Positions 1 through 9,927 of a stretch of 64,000 nucleotides of DNA are shown here, in pieces (position 1 is the first letter of the stretch; each line of letters opens with the position of its first letter). The position numbers and the translations under genes were made by a program. The DNA is taken from positions 186,001 to 250,000 of the forward strand of contig OZ251229.1 of assembly GCA_965240325.2 (NCBI GenBank), written 5' to 3'. Below the pieces are notes generated by a model, which worked only from the letters and a program-made list of their open reading frames with translations, was not told the DNA's origin and ran no database searches. This DNA comes from Rebecca billardiae RCC1528 (Eukaryota > Haptophyta).

Positions 1-1
1 G

Positions 2-193
2 CTGTGGTGCTGGGTGTGGCGCGCATGGAAGCACAAGGTCGACCTAGCGGCGTTCCCCCACGTGCGCACTTGGTTCGAGCGCATGGGCCGACGGCCGGCC
101 GTCAAGCGAGGCCTCCTCGTCCCCACGGAGGAGCAGAAACGACGCCCGCGCACCGAGCCGGCCCCCGAGCTGTCATACAGTAATCAGCCGTAG
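2..193 (+). CDS. glutathione S-transferase, C-terminal fragment
   Basis: The frame opens at the window edge and ends at TAG 191-193, giving the last 63 residues of a protein. The segment FPHVRTWFERMGRRPAVKRG matches the end of the GST C-terminal helical domain, where bacterial-type and Ure2/YghU-type GSTs carry a 'hv..W...i..RPAV.RG' signature. The tail after it is short and charged. GSTs conjugate or reduce substrates with glutathione in the cytosol; the glutathione-binding N-terminal domain lies outside the window, so class and substrate cannot be read. No intron is visible in the part seen. The downstream neighbour is a 2.5-kb gene-poor interval. Confidence 0.72.
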   Translation: MWCWVWRAWKHKVDLAAFPHVRTWFERMGRRPAVKRGLLVPTEEQKRRPRTEPAPELSYSNQP

Positions 194-784
194 GCGGGTC
201 GTCGACGAGTCGTGAGTCCCGGAGTCGGACGAGAGTGGCGGGCCGCCGCGCGGCGAGAGTGGCGGCCGCCCGCGGAGTGAGTTAAGTAGACTACGGGCAG
301 CGGAGTACTGAGTGAGCGGCCCTGTGGCTTATGGCCGCTGGGGCCTGGGGCTAGGCGGCGCGGCCTAGGGCGGTGGCCCGGCCCCGGGCCCGGCGGCCCG
401 CCGGCCGGCCGCGTGAGGCGCCACTCACACTGGCACTGGCCTGACAGTACTACGTCGTCGATCATCACGCTATACTGTATGCGCTGAAATAAGTGAGACT
501 GACAGCTATGATATATGCCATATCGATGATCGACTGCGCGGGCCCCAGCCGCCAGCGAGTCACAACTGTCACAAGGTCGAGTGGCGTAGTGCGTTCCGGA
601 GACTGGAGTGAGCTGTGAGGCGCGGGATCGAGTCCAGACTCCAGAGTTAGTAGTTACTCGAGAGTCGAGTGAGTTAAGACCGAGTAGTCTGAGATTGAGT
701 CATTCGCGGACTGACCGCCGACCCGGCGACTGATGGCGATGACTGACGATGAATCGTAGTAGTAGGACTTCACTGTAGCCAGTG

Positions 785-1116
785 ATGGCCCGCGGTGCAG
801 GGCGGAGCGCGCAGCGTGGAGCCCGCTCCGTGGGCCCTAACCACGTTTCAAAAAGATCTTTGATCAAGAAAAAAGGGACGGGGGACGATTTTCATGGCTG
901 GAGGAGACCGAGTTTCGAATTTTGAGACCCTCTCTAACACGCATCACGGCCGAAAAAGGTCGCGCCCACGACAAGTTCATAGTAAAGCGTGGAGTGACGC
1001 CCGTCCAAAAAACGTCACGCCCTTTAGGATCCCTAACGTAACGAACCGTTACAAGCGATTTTTCCCGGCCAATGAGATTGCAGCAAGGTCCAAGGAGCGA
1101 TGACGTATCTAGATAG
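785..1116 (+). repeat. dispersed repeat A, copy 1
   Basis: This 332-bp segment is closely matched by 48586-48918 in the same orientation. Both copies start with ATGGCCCGCGGTGCAGGGCG and end with CGTATCTAGATAG. Differences are scattered substitutions and a few short indels, so the copies are independently aged members of one family. Indels shift any reading frame between copies, which argues against a conserved protein. It is lower in GC than the genes and contains A-rich runs. Family (SINE, MITE or solo terminal repeat) is undetermined. Confidence 0.85.
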
Positions 1117-1906
1117 AGATTGCCGCGAACCGATGTGACCATGTACGTCCCTTGAATCAGTTGAATCAACTATTCAATCGCGCCGCGTGTCTGTATCACG
1201 GGAGCCAACAGGGCAAGGGTCAGTAGCCGATGCGCCAACTTCGGCGTATCTCAATACGATCTGACACGAGTCTGGACCGGACGGCTGCCCAGCAAAGCCA
1301 AACCTTGGTTGCTGCGCACTCTCCGCGAGAGCCGCCGGGGCGAGCCGCACGAGCGACCGACGGGTGAGGTGACGGCGATGGGCAGGTGCGCGCGGCGAGT
1401 TGCGCCTGGAGCGCGCGGCTGTGGCGGGTCCCGACTGCCGTCGACATCGCGTTCGTGCCCCCGCTCACTCCGCGCGCCCCCGCCGCCCCGTGTCGATGCC
1501 TGCGCGCGGCCGCGCGCGTCGCCCGGGGCGCCCCGGCCGCGCCGCGGCAGCCGCCCTGTTACCTGTATTCGGGCTCTCGCAAGCTCAGGGGCAGCGGCGC
1601 CTGATGCCGGACTGATCGATCTCTGAGTCTTCGACTTCACCACGCGCCGCCCTTGCCATGCCTTTCCGGGGAGCGCCGACGATCCGAGTCCATCGTCGAC
1701 GGTCGACTCTGAGCGAGGGCTACGCCTCGGAACTGAACGGTACTCTACGAGGAGGACGAGCTGCGCGGGCGACGGTGGTGCGTGCCGTCCCCAGAGCTGG
1801 CTGTGCCTCTGCAACGCGTGCCGAGCCTGATCGAGGTGTGTCAGCCCGTGCACGCGCGGCGTGCGCGAACGATCCGTGCCTGCGGTGCCCTCGAACCTCG
1901 GCACTG

Positions 1907-2205
1907 CGTGCTCCCTCGGGCTGTCAGCTCCGCGTGGCCTGGCGTGCACGTAGAGTTGCGCTCATGCGTCGATCACGCCTCGCGCCCGCCTGTCGGCCGT
2001 CGCGCAGGCGCTGGTCGAACCCTACTCGGACCAGTGCAAATCATCTAACTATCCTGGCGCTGCCGGTGCGCGGTGACCCGGGACAGCGGTCAGTCAGCAG
2101 CAGCGGCCCGAACGAATCCGCGGCCCCGCACCGTGCTCCCTGGCTGTCAGCTTCGCGTGGCCTGGCGTGCACGTGGAGTCGCGCTCATGCGTCGATCACG
2201 CCTCG
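1907..2205 (+). repeat. two direct repeats of about 75 bp
   Basis: A segment at about 1907-1983 recurs at about 2132-2205, offset by about 223 bp. The core from CTGTCAGCT to CACGCCTCG differs at only a few positions. Both copies lie in noncoding DNA between repeats A and B. The DNA between the two copies is unrelated, so this is a local duplication rather than a longer tandem array. Confidence 0.8.
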
Positions 2206-2363
2206 TCGCATCCGCCTGTACACAATCGGCGCCGCGCCGGCGGCTGCGAAGAGTGTGATGGGCCCGCCCGGCCGCGGCGCGGCGGGCGGCGGCGCGCCGC
2301 TGGAGTCTAGTTGTACGGGCATGCAACTCCGGGTCTGTCAATAGACGACGTCGACTGCGACCG

Positions 2364-2436
2364 GGAGGGTGCACCGCCACCGCGGGCCCTGAACTACGTT
2401 CGTTCTACGGAAAAGGACCGCGGAACGCGGTCATAT
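2364..2436 (+). repeat. dispersed hairpin repeat B, copy 1
   Basis: About 70 bp matched at 50807-50873 in the same orientation. The shared core includes ACTACGTTCGTTCTACGG and a perfect hairpin: GACCGCG (2416-2422), loop GAA, CGCGGTC (2426-2432), followed by an ATATAT tract. The stem is identical in both copies. A conserved stem followed by A/T could be a 3'-end or transposon-terminal signal; this is not proven. Confidence 0.82.
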
Positions 2437-2671
2437 ATATGTATGATCTCAGATATGCTGATGGCCATCGCCGAATCGCAGGAGCGCCGGCTGCCGATTC
2501 AGTGTCGCCAGATGTCGGCCCGGCGCCGATCGTCGCGGATTCGCGGGCAGCGCAGCCCGTCAGATTGCAAGCAGTTCCGATAGACGCGGTGTCAAGGACG
2601 CGCGCCATCATCACGCCGTTAGCCGGCGGCGCGAACCCGTCAGGAGCAGCATGCGCAACCTCTCGGACTTC

Positions 2672-3361
2672 TCAGCACCCTTTGGCGGCGAACTCGGCGA
2701 GGCGCCTGCGCACAGCCGGCTCGACGCGCGCTCGCAGGTCTGCGCGCAGCCCGAGTGCAAACCAGCCCTCGACGAGCGCAAAGTGCGGCGCCATGAGGAG
2801 TGCTTGCGCGAGGTTCTCGGCGAGCGCGGGCTGGCGCCCCTCGAACACCTTGTGGCCCAGCAGCTGCGCCGTCCATCCCGCGAGGTGCACGCCAAGCGCG
2901 ACGGGCAGCGGCGCCCCGCGCACGCCAGCGGCGGCGCGAAAGCTGCGAGCGCTCGCGTGGAGGGCGGCGACGAGGACGGCACTCGCGACGCCGTAGACGC
3001 TTCGCCGGTCCAATGCGACGTAGTACCCCGCATAGATCGCCGCGGCGATGGCGCTGGCGTTGATCGGGATCGCGCCGGCGACCGTGCCGAGGGGCTGCGT
3101 CGCGTCGAGCAGCACGAGCGCGCTCCACAGCAGCGCGGGGATGCACACAAAGTGGATGGCCTGGTTGAGGCGATGGGTGTGGTACGAGGCGTAGAAGGCA
3201 AACTGCTCGTCGAGGTCGAGGATCCGCCGCGTGCGCGTGCAGAGCCCGAGCAGCGCCGCCAGGAAGAGGTACGCCGACCAGTCGCCGGCACCGAACGCCA
3301 TCGGACGCCCGGCTTCCCGCCGTTGTCCCGATTGAAAGCACCCACCCGGACCCATGTTCAT
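2672..3361 (-). CDS. Mpo1/DUF962 family membrane dioxygenase
   Basis: A 229-residue single-exon protein of the DUF962/Mpo1 family (yeast Mpo1, YGL010w). Members are ER membrane Fe(II) dioxygenases that shorten 2-hydroxy fatty acids by one carbon in sphingoid-base breakdown. Family hallmarks seen are YHTHRLNQAIHFVCIP near the N-terminus and HLAGWTAQLLGHKVFEGRQP in the second half; the histidines there are the expected metal ligands. Several hydrophobic segments fit a multi-pass protein. Two starts are possible: M1 at 3361 or MAFGAGDW at 3301; family alignment suits the shorter form. It is head-to-head with the MYB gene (start 3769), so a shared promoter is likely. Confidence 0.82.
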   Translation of the reverse strand: MNMGPGGCFQSGQRREAGRPMAFGAGDWSAYLFLAALLGLCTRTRRILDLDEQFAFYASYHTHRLNQAIHFVCIPALLWSALVLLDATQPLGTVAGAIPINASAIAAAIYAGYYVALDRRSVYGVASAVLVAALHASARSFRAAAGVRGAPLPVALGVHLAGWTAQLLGHKVFEGRQPALAENLAQALLMAPHFALVEGWFALGLRADLRARVEPAVRRRLAEFAAKGC

Positions 3362-3532
3362 CAGGGACCGTCTCCCTCACGCCGTTTTTCCAACCGCCGT
3401 GGCCCCACGAAGCAGCGCTTGCAACGTCTTTCAGGCTCCAGGCTCTATGTGAGCTCGGCTCGTTGATTGACCGGCGGATACCCACCTGAACGACGTCGGC
3501 GGTTGGAGCGATCTCGTCCTTACGGGAGATTG

Positions 3533-3548
3533 GCCGTTTGAAAACGGC
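3533..3548. promoter_or_regulatory. AACGG inverted repeat upstream of MYB gene
   Basis: GCCGTTT and its exact complement AAACGGC are separated by two bases (GA). Each arm carries AACGG, the core recognised by R2R3 MYB proteins. The dyad lies in the 407-bp gap between the divergent Mpo1-like and MYB genes. Binding and autoregulation are inferred from position and motif only. Confidence 0.3.
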
Positions 3549-3768
3549 GGGGGTTACGCGGGCCCGGCCCTCTAATGACGATCGGTAACAACCCGGGCGT
3601 CCCGCCGCGCATTTCCCCGCATCAAAAGAAAAGCCAGCACGAGCGAGAGCGCACCGGGCGAGCCTGGGACTCGGGGAGGCCACGCCGCTGGGAGTCTTCC
3701 TCGCCGGCTCTCAGGGGCCGCGGCGGCGACAGAGCGTTGCGAGTGGGGGACGCGAGGAGCGTCCGCCG

Positions 3769-6516
3769 ATGGCGCAGCAGGGGTACGCGGTGATGCAGCA
3801 CGACGTGCCCGCGCAGACGATCGTGTACCCGGCCGAGGCGCAGCACGGCGCCGTGAGCGCGGACAGGCACCCGATCATACAGGGGGGCGTGCCGCAGATC
3901 GTGATGATGCCGCAGGACCCGGACGACGGGTCGAACAAGAAGAACGCGTGGACGAAGGAGGAGGACGACAAGCTCTGCGAGCTCGTGCAGCACTTCGGCC
4001 CCAAGAAGTGGTCCACCATCGCCACGCAGCTCGGCACAGAGCGCGTGGGCAAGCAGGTGTGTGCGCGCGGCGCACGTGCGGCGCGCGCGCGGCGCCGGGC
4101 GGGCGAGCTGCGCGCGCGCGCCGTCCGCGCGCCGCGCCGCGCCGCGCCGCGCCACGTCGCGCCCGCCCGCCCCGCTCACCGCGCGCGCGCGCCGCGCGCC
4201 CCTGTGCCGCGCAGTGCCGCGAGCGCTGGCACAACCACCTGAGCCCGGCCGTGCGCAAGGACCACTGGACGGAGGAGGAGGACAAGCTGATCCTCGAGAT
4301 GGTGCAGAAGCTCGGGACCAAGTGGTCGCAGATCGTCAAGTACCTCCCCGGCCGCACGGACAACGCCATCAAAAACCGCTGGAACTCGGCCATGCGCAAG
4401 TCCCTGCGGCGGCAGCAGAAGACGCAGGGCGGCGGCACGCCGCCGCCGGCGACGCAGCCCGCGTCGGGCTCGCAGCCGGCGAGCAGCGACGCGCCCAAGG
4501 CGGAGGCCGCCGCGACGCCCGCGCCGCCGCCCGCGCCGCTCGTCTCGCCGGGCCACGCGCCGCCCGCGCTGCCGCTCGCGCAGCAGGTGGGCGCGGCCGC
4601 GCCGGCGCTCGTCGCCGCCTCGAGTGTTAGCCCGAGCTACGCGCAGCCGCAGCCGCAGCCGCAGCCGCAGCCGCAGCCGCAGCCGCAGCCGCAGCCGCAG
4701 CCGCAGCCGCAGGTGGCGGGCGCGGCGGCGGCGGGGCACGCGCACGGCGTGGCGCCGCACTGCCGCCCCGCGCCCGTCGGCGCGGGCCTCGGCCTGCAGC
4801 CCGTCCACTCCGCGCCGCTCGGCGTCAGCTCGCCCTCGGGCGCGGAGCACGCGGCCGTGCGCGCGCTCGGCCTGCTGTGCCCCAACGACGTCTCCGTGCA
4901 GCTGGCGATGGACATCGCGGTGAGTCCGGGGCGGGGGGGTCCGGGGCGGGCGGAGGGAGGGGCGGCGGGTGGGGGGGGGGGGGGGGGGGGGTGCTGGGCG
5001 CAGCCGCCGCGCGGCCGCGCGGCCGGCCGCGCCGCGCCGCCGCGCCGCCGTGCACACCGCGGTGCCGACCCGCGTGCGCACGCTGCACGCCCGCCCCTGC
5101 ACGCCCGCCCCACATCCGCGCGCGCACGCCCGCCGCAGACGTCGCACAACATCGCGGACGGGGACAAGCGGCAGCTGCTGCGCGAGCTCGTGCTCGGCCA
5201 GTCGGTCGCCGCGCCCGCCGCGGCGCTTGGCGTGGGCGGGCAGGGCGAGGACGGCGGCGGCGGCGGCCCGAGCGGGCGGCGGCGCGGTGGCGGGCGCGGG
5301 TGCGAGGACGGCTCGGACGGCGCGGGGGAGGCGGTGCGTGCGCGCGCGCCGCGCCGGCGGCGGCGGCGCGCGTGGGCACGGCGCGCGTCGCGGCGTGCGC
5401 GCGCGTGGGCTGACGGGCGGCCCGCGACCCTCCGCGCTCTCCGCGCAGGATGGCGGCGTGCCACCCCTTGCGCCGCAGCCGCCCGCGCGCGGCCGCGGCA
5501 GCAAGCGCGCCCGGAGCGCCGCGGCCGCTGCGGCCGGCGGCGGCGGCGCCTCGTCCATCAACGCGGCGGAGGCGCAGGCGCAGCTGCGGCACGCGCGCAC
5601 GGGCGGCGCGGCGCCGCCCTTCCACACCGTCAGCGCGCAGCCGATGCTCGCGCAGCACGGCGGCGCGGGCGGCGTGGTGTACGTCCAAGCGACGCCCGCG
5701 CCGGGCGGCGGCGGCGGCGCGGGCGCTGGCGGCGCGCAGCCGCAGTGCGTGCGAGGGGCGTGTGTGCACGCCGTGGCCTCGCACGCGCAGCCGGCGGCCG
5801 AGGGCGCCGCCGGGGGCGCGGGCGGCGGCGGAGGGAGCACCGGCGGCGGGTTCGACCGCAGCAGCCTCGAGCCACTCGCCATGGGCGGCGTCGGCTCGCC
5901 GCCCAGGGCGGAGCACAGGTGGGCGCCGTGCGCCCGGCGCGCATGCGCACGCGCGACTGTGGGCGGGGCGGCGAGCGCGCGCCGGCGCCCCGCCGCTCAC
6001 GCGCCGCCCGGCGCACGGCTGCGCGCGTGCGTGCGCTCGCGCGCGGTACAACAGGCAGGTGGCGAATCTGCGCAAGTCGCCGCGGCTGCGCACGGCTGCC
6101 TCGCCGCGCTCGATGGAGGTGCGCGGCGCGTCGCGCTGCGCGCCGGGCGCTCGGCACACGCAGCAGCGGCAGCGGGCTCACGCGCCGCGCCGCGCCCCGC
6201 GCCGCGCGCGCGCCGTGCGCAGGCCGCCGCCGCCATCTCGCTGCTCGGCGGCCCGGCGGCCGGGACGCTTGCGCCCGCAGCGGACGCGCCGGGCAGCGCG
6301 CCCGTCGGCGCCGACGGCGCAGCAGCCGGCGGCAGCAGCCGGCCGGCCGCGACCATAGCCGGCTCCCTGGGCCTGCAGCCGCGCGGCTCCAGCAGACTGG
6401 CCGAGCCGCCCGAGTCCAAGCGCGCCGGCAAGGGCGGGGCGAGCTCGCGGCCGCTGCACTTCGAGTCGAACGCGCCGAGCTCGACGGAGGCGGCGGGGGC
6501 GCTGGCCGCCTCGTGA
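3769..6516 (+). CDS. R2R3-MYB transcription factor
   Basis: Deduced exons: 3769-4056, 4215-4919, 5139-5333, 5449-5918, 6055-6118, 6223-6516, giving 671 residues; every junction is GT-AG and keeps frame. Two MYB repeats lie at about residues 60-155: NAWTKEEDDKLCELVQHFG... with three spaced tryptophans, then KDHWTEEEDKLILEMVQKLG ending in PGRTDNAIKNRWNS. The first intron splits repeat one just before CRERWHNHL. After the DNA-binding domain the protein is low-complexity: a Pro/Ala region, eleven Gln-Pro pairs, then a Gly/Ala-rich and Ser-rich tail. It should act in the nucleus as a sequence-specific regulator. Exons 4-6 are supported by frame and splice sites, not homology, so they are less certain than exons 1-2. 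An AACGG dyad lies upstream. Confidence 0.85.
4644..4712 (+). repeat. (CAGCCG)n coding hexanucleotide repeat
   Basis: About eleven uninterrupted CAGCCG units plus a final CAG encode a Gln-Pro tract in exon 2 of the MYB gene, after the DNA-binding domain. Perfect repeats like this change length by slippage; six-base units keep frame. Confidence 0.95.
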
Positions 6517-7283
6517 GCCGCTGCCGGGCGGCTGCCTTCGCGCCCTGCTTCCTCCGCCCGCCCTTGCCCCCGCGCGAGCGCACGCCACGGTGCGGGGGCA
6601 TGTCCGCGCCGAGGCTGCGCCGACGCGGCGCGCACTAATTTATTCTCGGACGACGACGACGCCCCACCAGGGAGGTGCCACATGGTGCACGCGGACCGGC
6701 GCACCGGAGCAAGCGCGCACACATTGGCACGGACGTGATGTCACCGTCCGCCTGCTCTTCGTCGTTGACGGTGCTCGACCGCATGCGGCCCGCGCCGTGC
6801 CTGGCAGAGCACGCTCCGGGCGAGTCTGACTCGGAGACTCCGACCGCATCATCGTCTCTGCGGTCGTGCGGACCCGCGGGGCGTCAGCGGTGACTGCAGG
6901 ACTTCAGCAGCAGGTACAATGGTGTCAGACAGTCCTGCGGAGTCGTTCAGCACTACGACTCTGATTCTGCCAGTTCAGCCGCCGTTGGCAATATGGCAGA
7001 CAGACCGTGTGCCCACCGGCATGTGACTAGGTCCGCAGCCTGCGGCCCCCTCGGCGGCCTGGGCCGCCCCGGCCCCGGGGCGCCGCCGGGCCGCCCGGCC
7101 CCCGGGCGCCGCCGCCGGCGGGGCCGGGCCCGGCCGGGCGGCCGGGGCCGGGGGCGGGGGCGCCGGGGCGGTGTAGCCCGCCCATATTAGCAGCGCGGTG
7201 CTCAGTACTGCCGGTCGCCGTCATTGCCACCGCCGCGCATGCGAGGAGCAGAGAGCGCGCGGTGCCTGGCGCACCGCCCGCCG
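6517..7283. other. convergent intergenic region with hyper-GC core
   Basis: Lies between the 3' ends of the MYB gene (+) and the TTC1-like gene (-). No gene seen. Positions about 7040-7170 are almost pure G+C with extensive self-complementarity and could fold into a strong hairpin; the flanks are of mixed composition with several CAGTC/GACTC words. Confidence 0.6.
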
Positions 7284-8105
7284 TCATGCCTCGTCCTCAT
7301 CCTCGTACGGCGCGTCGAAGGGCGTGTTAGCCGTGCCCGCGCCCGCCGACGAGCTCGCGCCGCCGCCCGCGGGGGCGCCTGGCGCCGGGTCGTAGGCGAT
7401 GTTGTACGAGCCGGTGCCCTCGTCCTTGGTCGCCTTGAAGTTGTCCAGCGAGAGCCCAAAGTTGCCGAGGAACATGTTGCCCAGGTCCTTGAGCTTGCCC
7501 ATCATCTCCTCCTTCTCGCGCTCCAGCTTGGCGGCCTCCAGGCCCTCGAGTCTGCGCACGGCGGCGGAGGCGGGCTTCGAGTCGGGCTCGAGCTCGGCGA
7601 TGCGCTTCGCGTCGGCGAGCGCCTCCGTCAGCTTGTCCAGCGCCTCGTACGCCTGCGCGCGCCGGCTGAGCGCCTTGACGTAGTCGGCATCGATGGCGAG
7701 CGCGTTCGTGCTGTCGTCGACCACCGCCTCGTGCTGCTCGAGCTTGAGGAAGCACGCCGCGCGGTTGCAGTGGTACACCGCCTTCTCCTGCGCGGCGAGG
7801 CGCGGGGGCGGCGTGGCGCGGGGTGAGGCGGCGGACGGTGCTCGCGCCCGCCCGCCGTGCGCGCGCGGGCTGACCTGCGCGTCTGGAGGCGCCCACATGA
7901 TGGCCTCTGTGTACGCGTCGATGGCCTCCTGCCACTCGCCTGCGCCGAAGTGGGCGTTGCCCTTGAGCTTGGCGTCCTGCGCCTTGGCGAGGTCGTAGTG
8001 CTCCGGCCACTCCGCCAGCGCGTCATCGTCGTCCGCCGCGGCGGGCGCCGCCGCCGCCGGCGCATCGTCCGCCGCCGCCGGCAGCATCTCGAATCTGGCG
8101 GCCAT
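7284..8105 (-). CDS. TTC1-like tetratricopeptide repeat protein
   Basis: Two exons, 8105-7875 and 7787-7284, give 244 residues; the 87-bp intron has GT-AG ends but no stop in frame, so readthrough is possible. An acidic, alanine-rich N-terminus precedes TPR helices: AKLKGNAHFGAGEWQEAIDA, then YHCNRAACFLKLEQHEAVVD and VKALSRRAQAYEALDKLTEA. The C-terminal stretch NFGLSLDNFKATKDEGTGSY is characteristic of TTC1, a co-chaperone that binds Hsp70/Hsp90 tails. The intron falls between TPR helices. It is divergently paired with the SBF transporter, 457 bp apart. Confidence 0.85.
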   Translation of the reverse strand: MAARFEMLPAAADDAPAAAAPAAADDDDALAEWPEHYDLAKAQDAKLKGNAHFGAGEWQEAIDAYTEAIMWAPPDAQVSPRAHGGRARAPSAASPRATPPPRLAAQEKAVYHCNRAACFLKLEQHEAVVDDSTNALAIDADYVKALSRRAQAYEALDKLTEALADAKRIAELEPDSKPASAAVRRLEGLEAAKLEREKEEMMGKLKDLGNMFLGNFGLSLDNFKATKDEGTGSYNIAYDPAPGAPAGGGASSSAGAGTANTPFDAPYEDEDEA

Positions 8106-8562
8106 GGATCCCGCGCCCAGCGATTTTTTTCAGGCAGCAGATTTGCATTTTCGTCCACCAATACCCAAATATGTGGGTAGACTCGTCATATATTGATCTT
8201 GGACCGTCAAACTATCATAAAACGCTGGTCGAGTGAGTGGTCGCTGTGCATTCGCTGGACGATAGTACGGAGTACCACCTCAAATACCCGCTAAATATGG
8301 CCCTTGCATTACCGCCATACTACGACCATTCTGTACTCTGCTGGGTAACCGCACGTGATTCGGCATAATTGACGCACCCGCTTTGGCGCCGCCGATTGGT
8401 TACGGTCACAGCCCGCCGGGAACACGGGGGGGGGCGGGGGCAGCAGTGATTTTCGAGGGCAGGGGGTGTGCAAGGCCCCACTGACAACAGGCGGCTAGCC
8501 GGGCGGGCGCTCGACCTCGGCGGCTGCGCGCGCGCCGTGGTGGGGCGGGCCGGCGCGTCCCC

Positions 8563-9927
8563 ATGGCGAGCCTCTCGTCCACCGCCAATGTGGTCCTCGT
8601 GCAGGGCACGCTGTTCCTGCTGATTGCCGGGATGGCGGGCACAACCGACATCAATGGCCTCTTTGCACAGCTCACCAACTTGCGCGGGATCGCGACGGGC
8701 TTCGGCTGCCAGTTCTTCCTGCTGCCGCTGCTGGGTTTCATTTCGGTGATGGTCTTCCAGCTCGAGCCGCTCTACGGCATCATGCTGCTGCTCACCACCA
8801 CGTCGCCGGGCGGCGGCTTCTCGGGCTTCTGGTGCTCGATCTGCAACGCCGACATCGCGCTCAGCATCGCGATGACGACGGTGAGCACGTTCGCGTCGAT
8901 CGTGATGCTGCCCGCGAACGTGTTCCTCTACGTCACCATCGTGTACGGAACCTCCGTCCGGCTCGACTTTGTCGGCATCGGCATCTCGATCGCGGTCGTG
9001 ATCTCGGCCATCTTCACGGGCGTGCTGCTCGGCACGCTCTGGCCGACGAAGAAGACGCTCTTCAACCGGCTGGGCTCGTTCGGCGGCATGTCGAACATCT
9101 TCCTCGCGCTCTACTCCGCCTTCGTCTCCTCGGGCAACCCCACCGCCGCCGAGGTCGACCCCGAGGCGGACGACGGCTTTGAGCTGCCGCCGCCCACGTG
9201 GTACGTCGCGGTCGCGAGCCCGTGCCTGCTCGGCCTGCTCATCTCGCTCAGCATCGCGCGCGCGATCAAGTGCACCAAGCCCGAGTCGGTGGCGATCTGC
9301 ATCGAGTGCTGCTTTCAGAACACCGGCATCGCCAACTCGGTCGCGCTCACCATCTTCTCCGGCAGGGACGCCTCGCGCGCGCTGCTCGTGCCGCTCTTCT
9401 ACGGGCTGACCGAGATTGTGGTGCTCTCCGTCTTTGGCTTTGTGGCGTGGCAGCTGAACTGGACGTACGCGCAGCGCACGGAGAACTTCCTCGCGTGCGT
9501 GGGGGGGAATCACCAGCCGGAGGTGGTCGACATGGGCTCGCGCCAGGCGCCCGAGTGGGTGATGCGCCTGCGCGAGAGGATAGAGTCGATGAGCTCGCAG
9601 ATGCGCAAGGGCGACGAGCGGCCGTCGGGCGCGCAGCAGGCGACTGTGATGCCGGCGCCGCTGCCCGCGGCCGTGGAGGAGGGCACACCCGCCGACGACG
9701 GCAATAAGGACGAGCGAACAGCGGGCGAGGGCGGCGCGGCGGCGGCGGAGGGGGCGGGCAGCGTCTCCAACGCGAGTATACATCCGTTTTCGGGCTCGGA
9801 CGAGTCCGCTCCCACCACGGCCAGCTCCATCCAGCCCGCGCCGTTGCCGGGCGACACGGACAGACCGGCTTCCGAGGGGCCGTCCGCGCTCACGCCGGTC
9901 GAGCCGCGCCATATCACCGCGCGATGA
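8563..9927 (+). CDS. SBF/bile acid:Na+ symporter-family transporter
   Basis: A single-exon, 454-residue membrane protein. About nine or ten hydrophobic helices occupy residues 5-315. Family motifs are visible: LLTTTSPGGGFSGFWCSICN near residue 90, where the symporter family has its 'sPGG..Sn' sodium-site signature, and ECCFQNTGIANSVALTIF near residue 247, matching the 'E.G.QN..LA..i' signature. These are the two sodium-binding core motifs of SLC10/BASS transporters. The C-terminal 130 residues are hydrophilic and low-complexity, probably cytosolic. Substrate (bile-acid-like, pyruvate or other organic anion) cannot be told from sequence. No plastid targeting peptide is evident. Confidence 0.85.
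   Translation: MASLSSTANVVLVQGTLFLLIAGMAGTTDINGLFAQLTNLRGIATGFGCQFFLLPLLGFISVMVFQLEPLYGIMLLLTTTSPGGGFSGFWCSICNADIALSIAMTTVSTFASIVMLPANVFLYVTIVYGTSVRLDFVGIGISIAVVISAIFTGVLLGTLWPTKKTLFNRLGSFGGMSNIFLALYSAFVSSGNPTAAEVDPEADDGFELPPPTWYVAVASPCLLGLLISLSIARAIKCTKPESVAICIECCFQNTGIANSVALTIFSGRDASRALLVPLFYGLTEIVVLSVFGFVAWQLNWTYAQRTENFLACVGGNHQPEVVDMGSRQAPEWVMRLRERIESMSSQMRKGDERPSGAQQATVMPAPLPAAVEEGTPADDGNKDERTAGEGGAAAAEGAGSVSNASIHPFSGSDESAPTTASSIQPAPLPGDTDRPASEGPSALTPVEPRHITAR

Larger units (their letters stand above)
194..2671. other. gene-poor interval with dispersed repeats
   Basis: No convincing gene. The stretch begins with a hyper-GC core around 345-420, then DNA rich in GAGTC/GACTC motifs (about 600-760). 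It holds one copy of dispersed repeat A (785-1116), a pair of direct repeats (1907-2205) and one copy of hairpin repeat B (2364-2436). Open frames at 1251-2344 exist on both strands but have arginine/proline-dominated compositions typical of chance frames in GC-rich DNA. Confidence 0.6.

Noticed and set aside
785-1116. tRNA-derived SINE with internal promoter
   Set aside because: TTTCGAATTTTG resembles a B box only weakly and no A box at the right distance was found.
1658-2344. 228-codon plus-strand frame
   Set aside because: Arg/Ala/Pro-rich, spans noncoding direct repeats, no family similarity.
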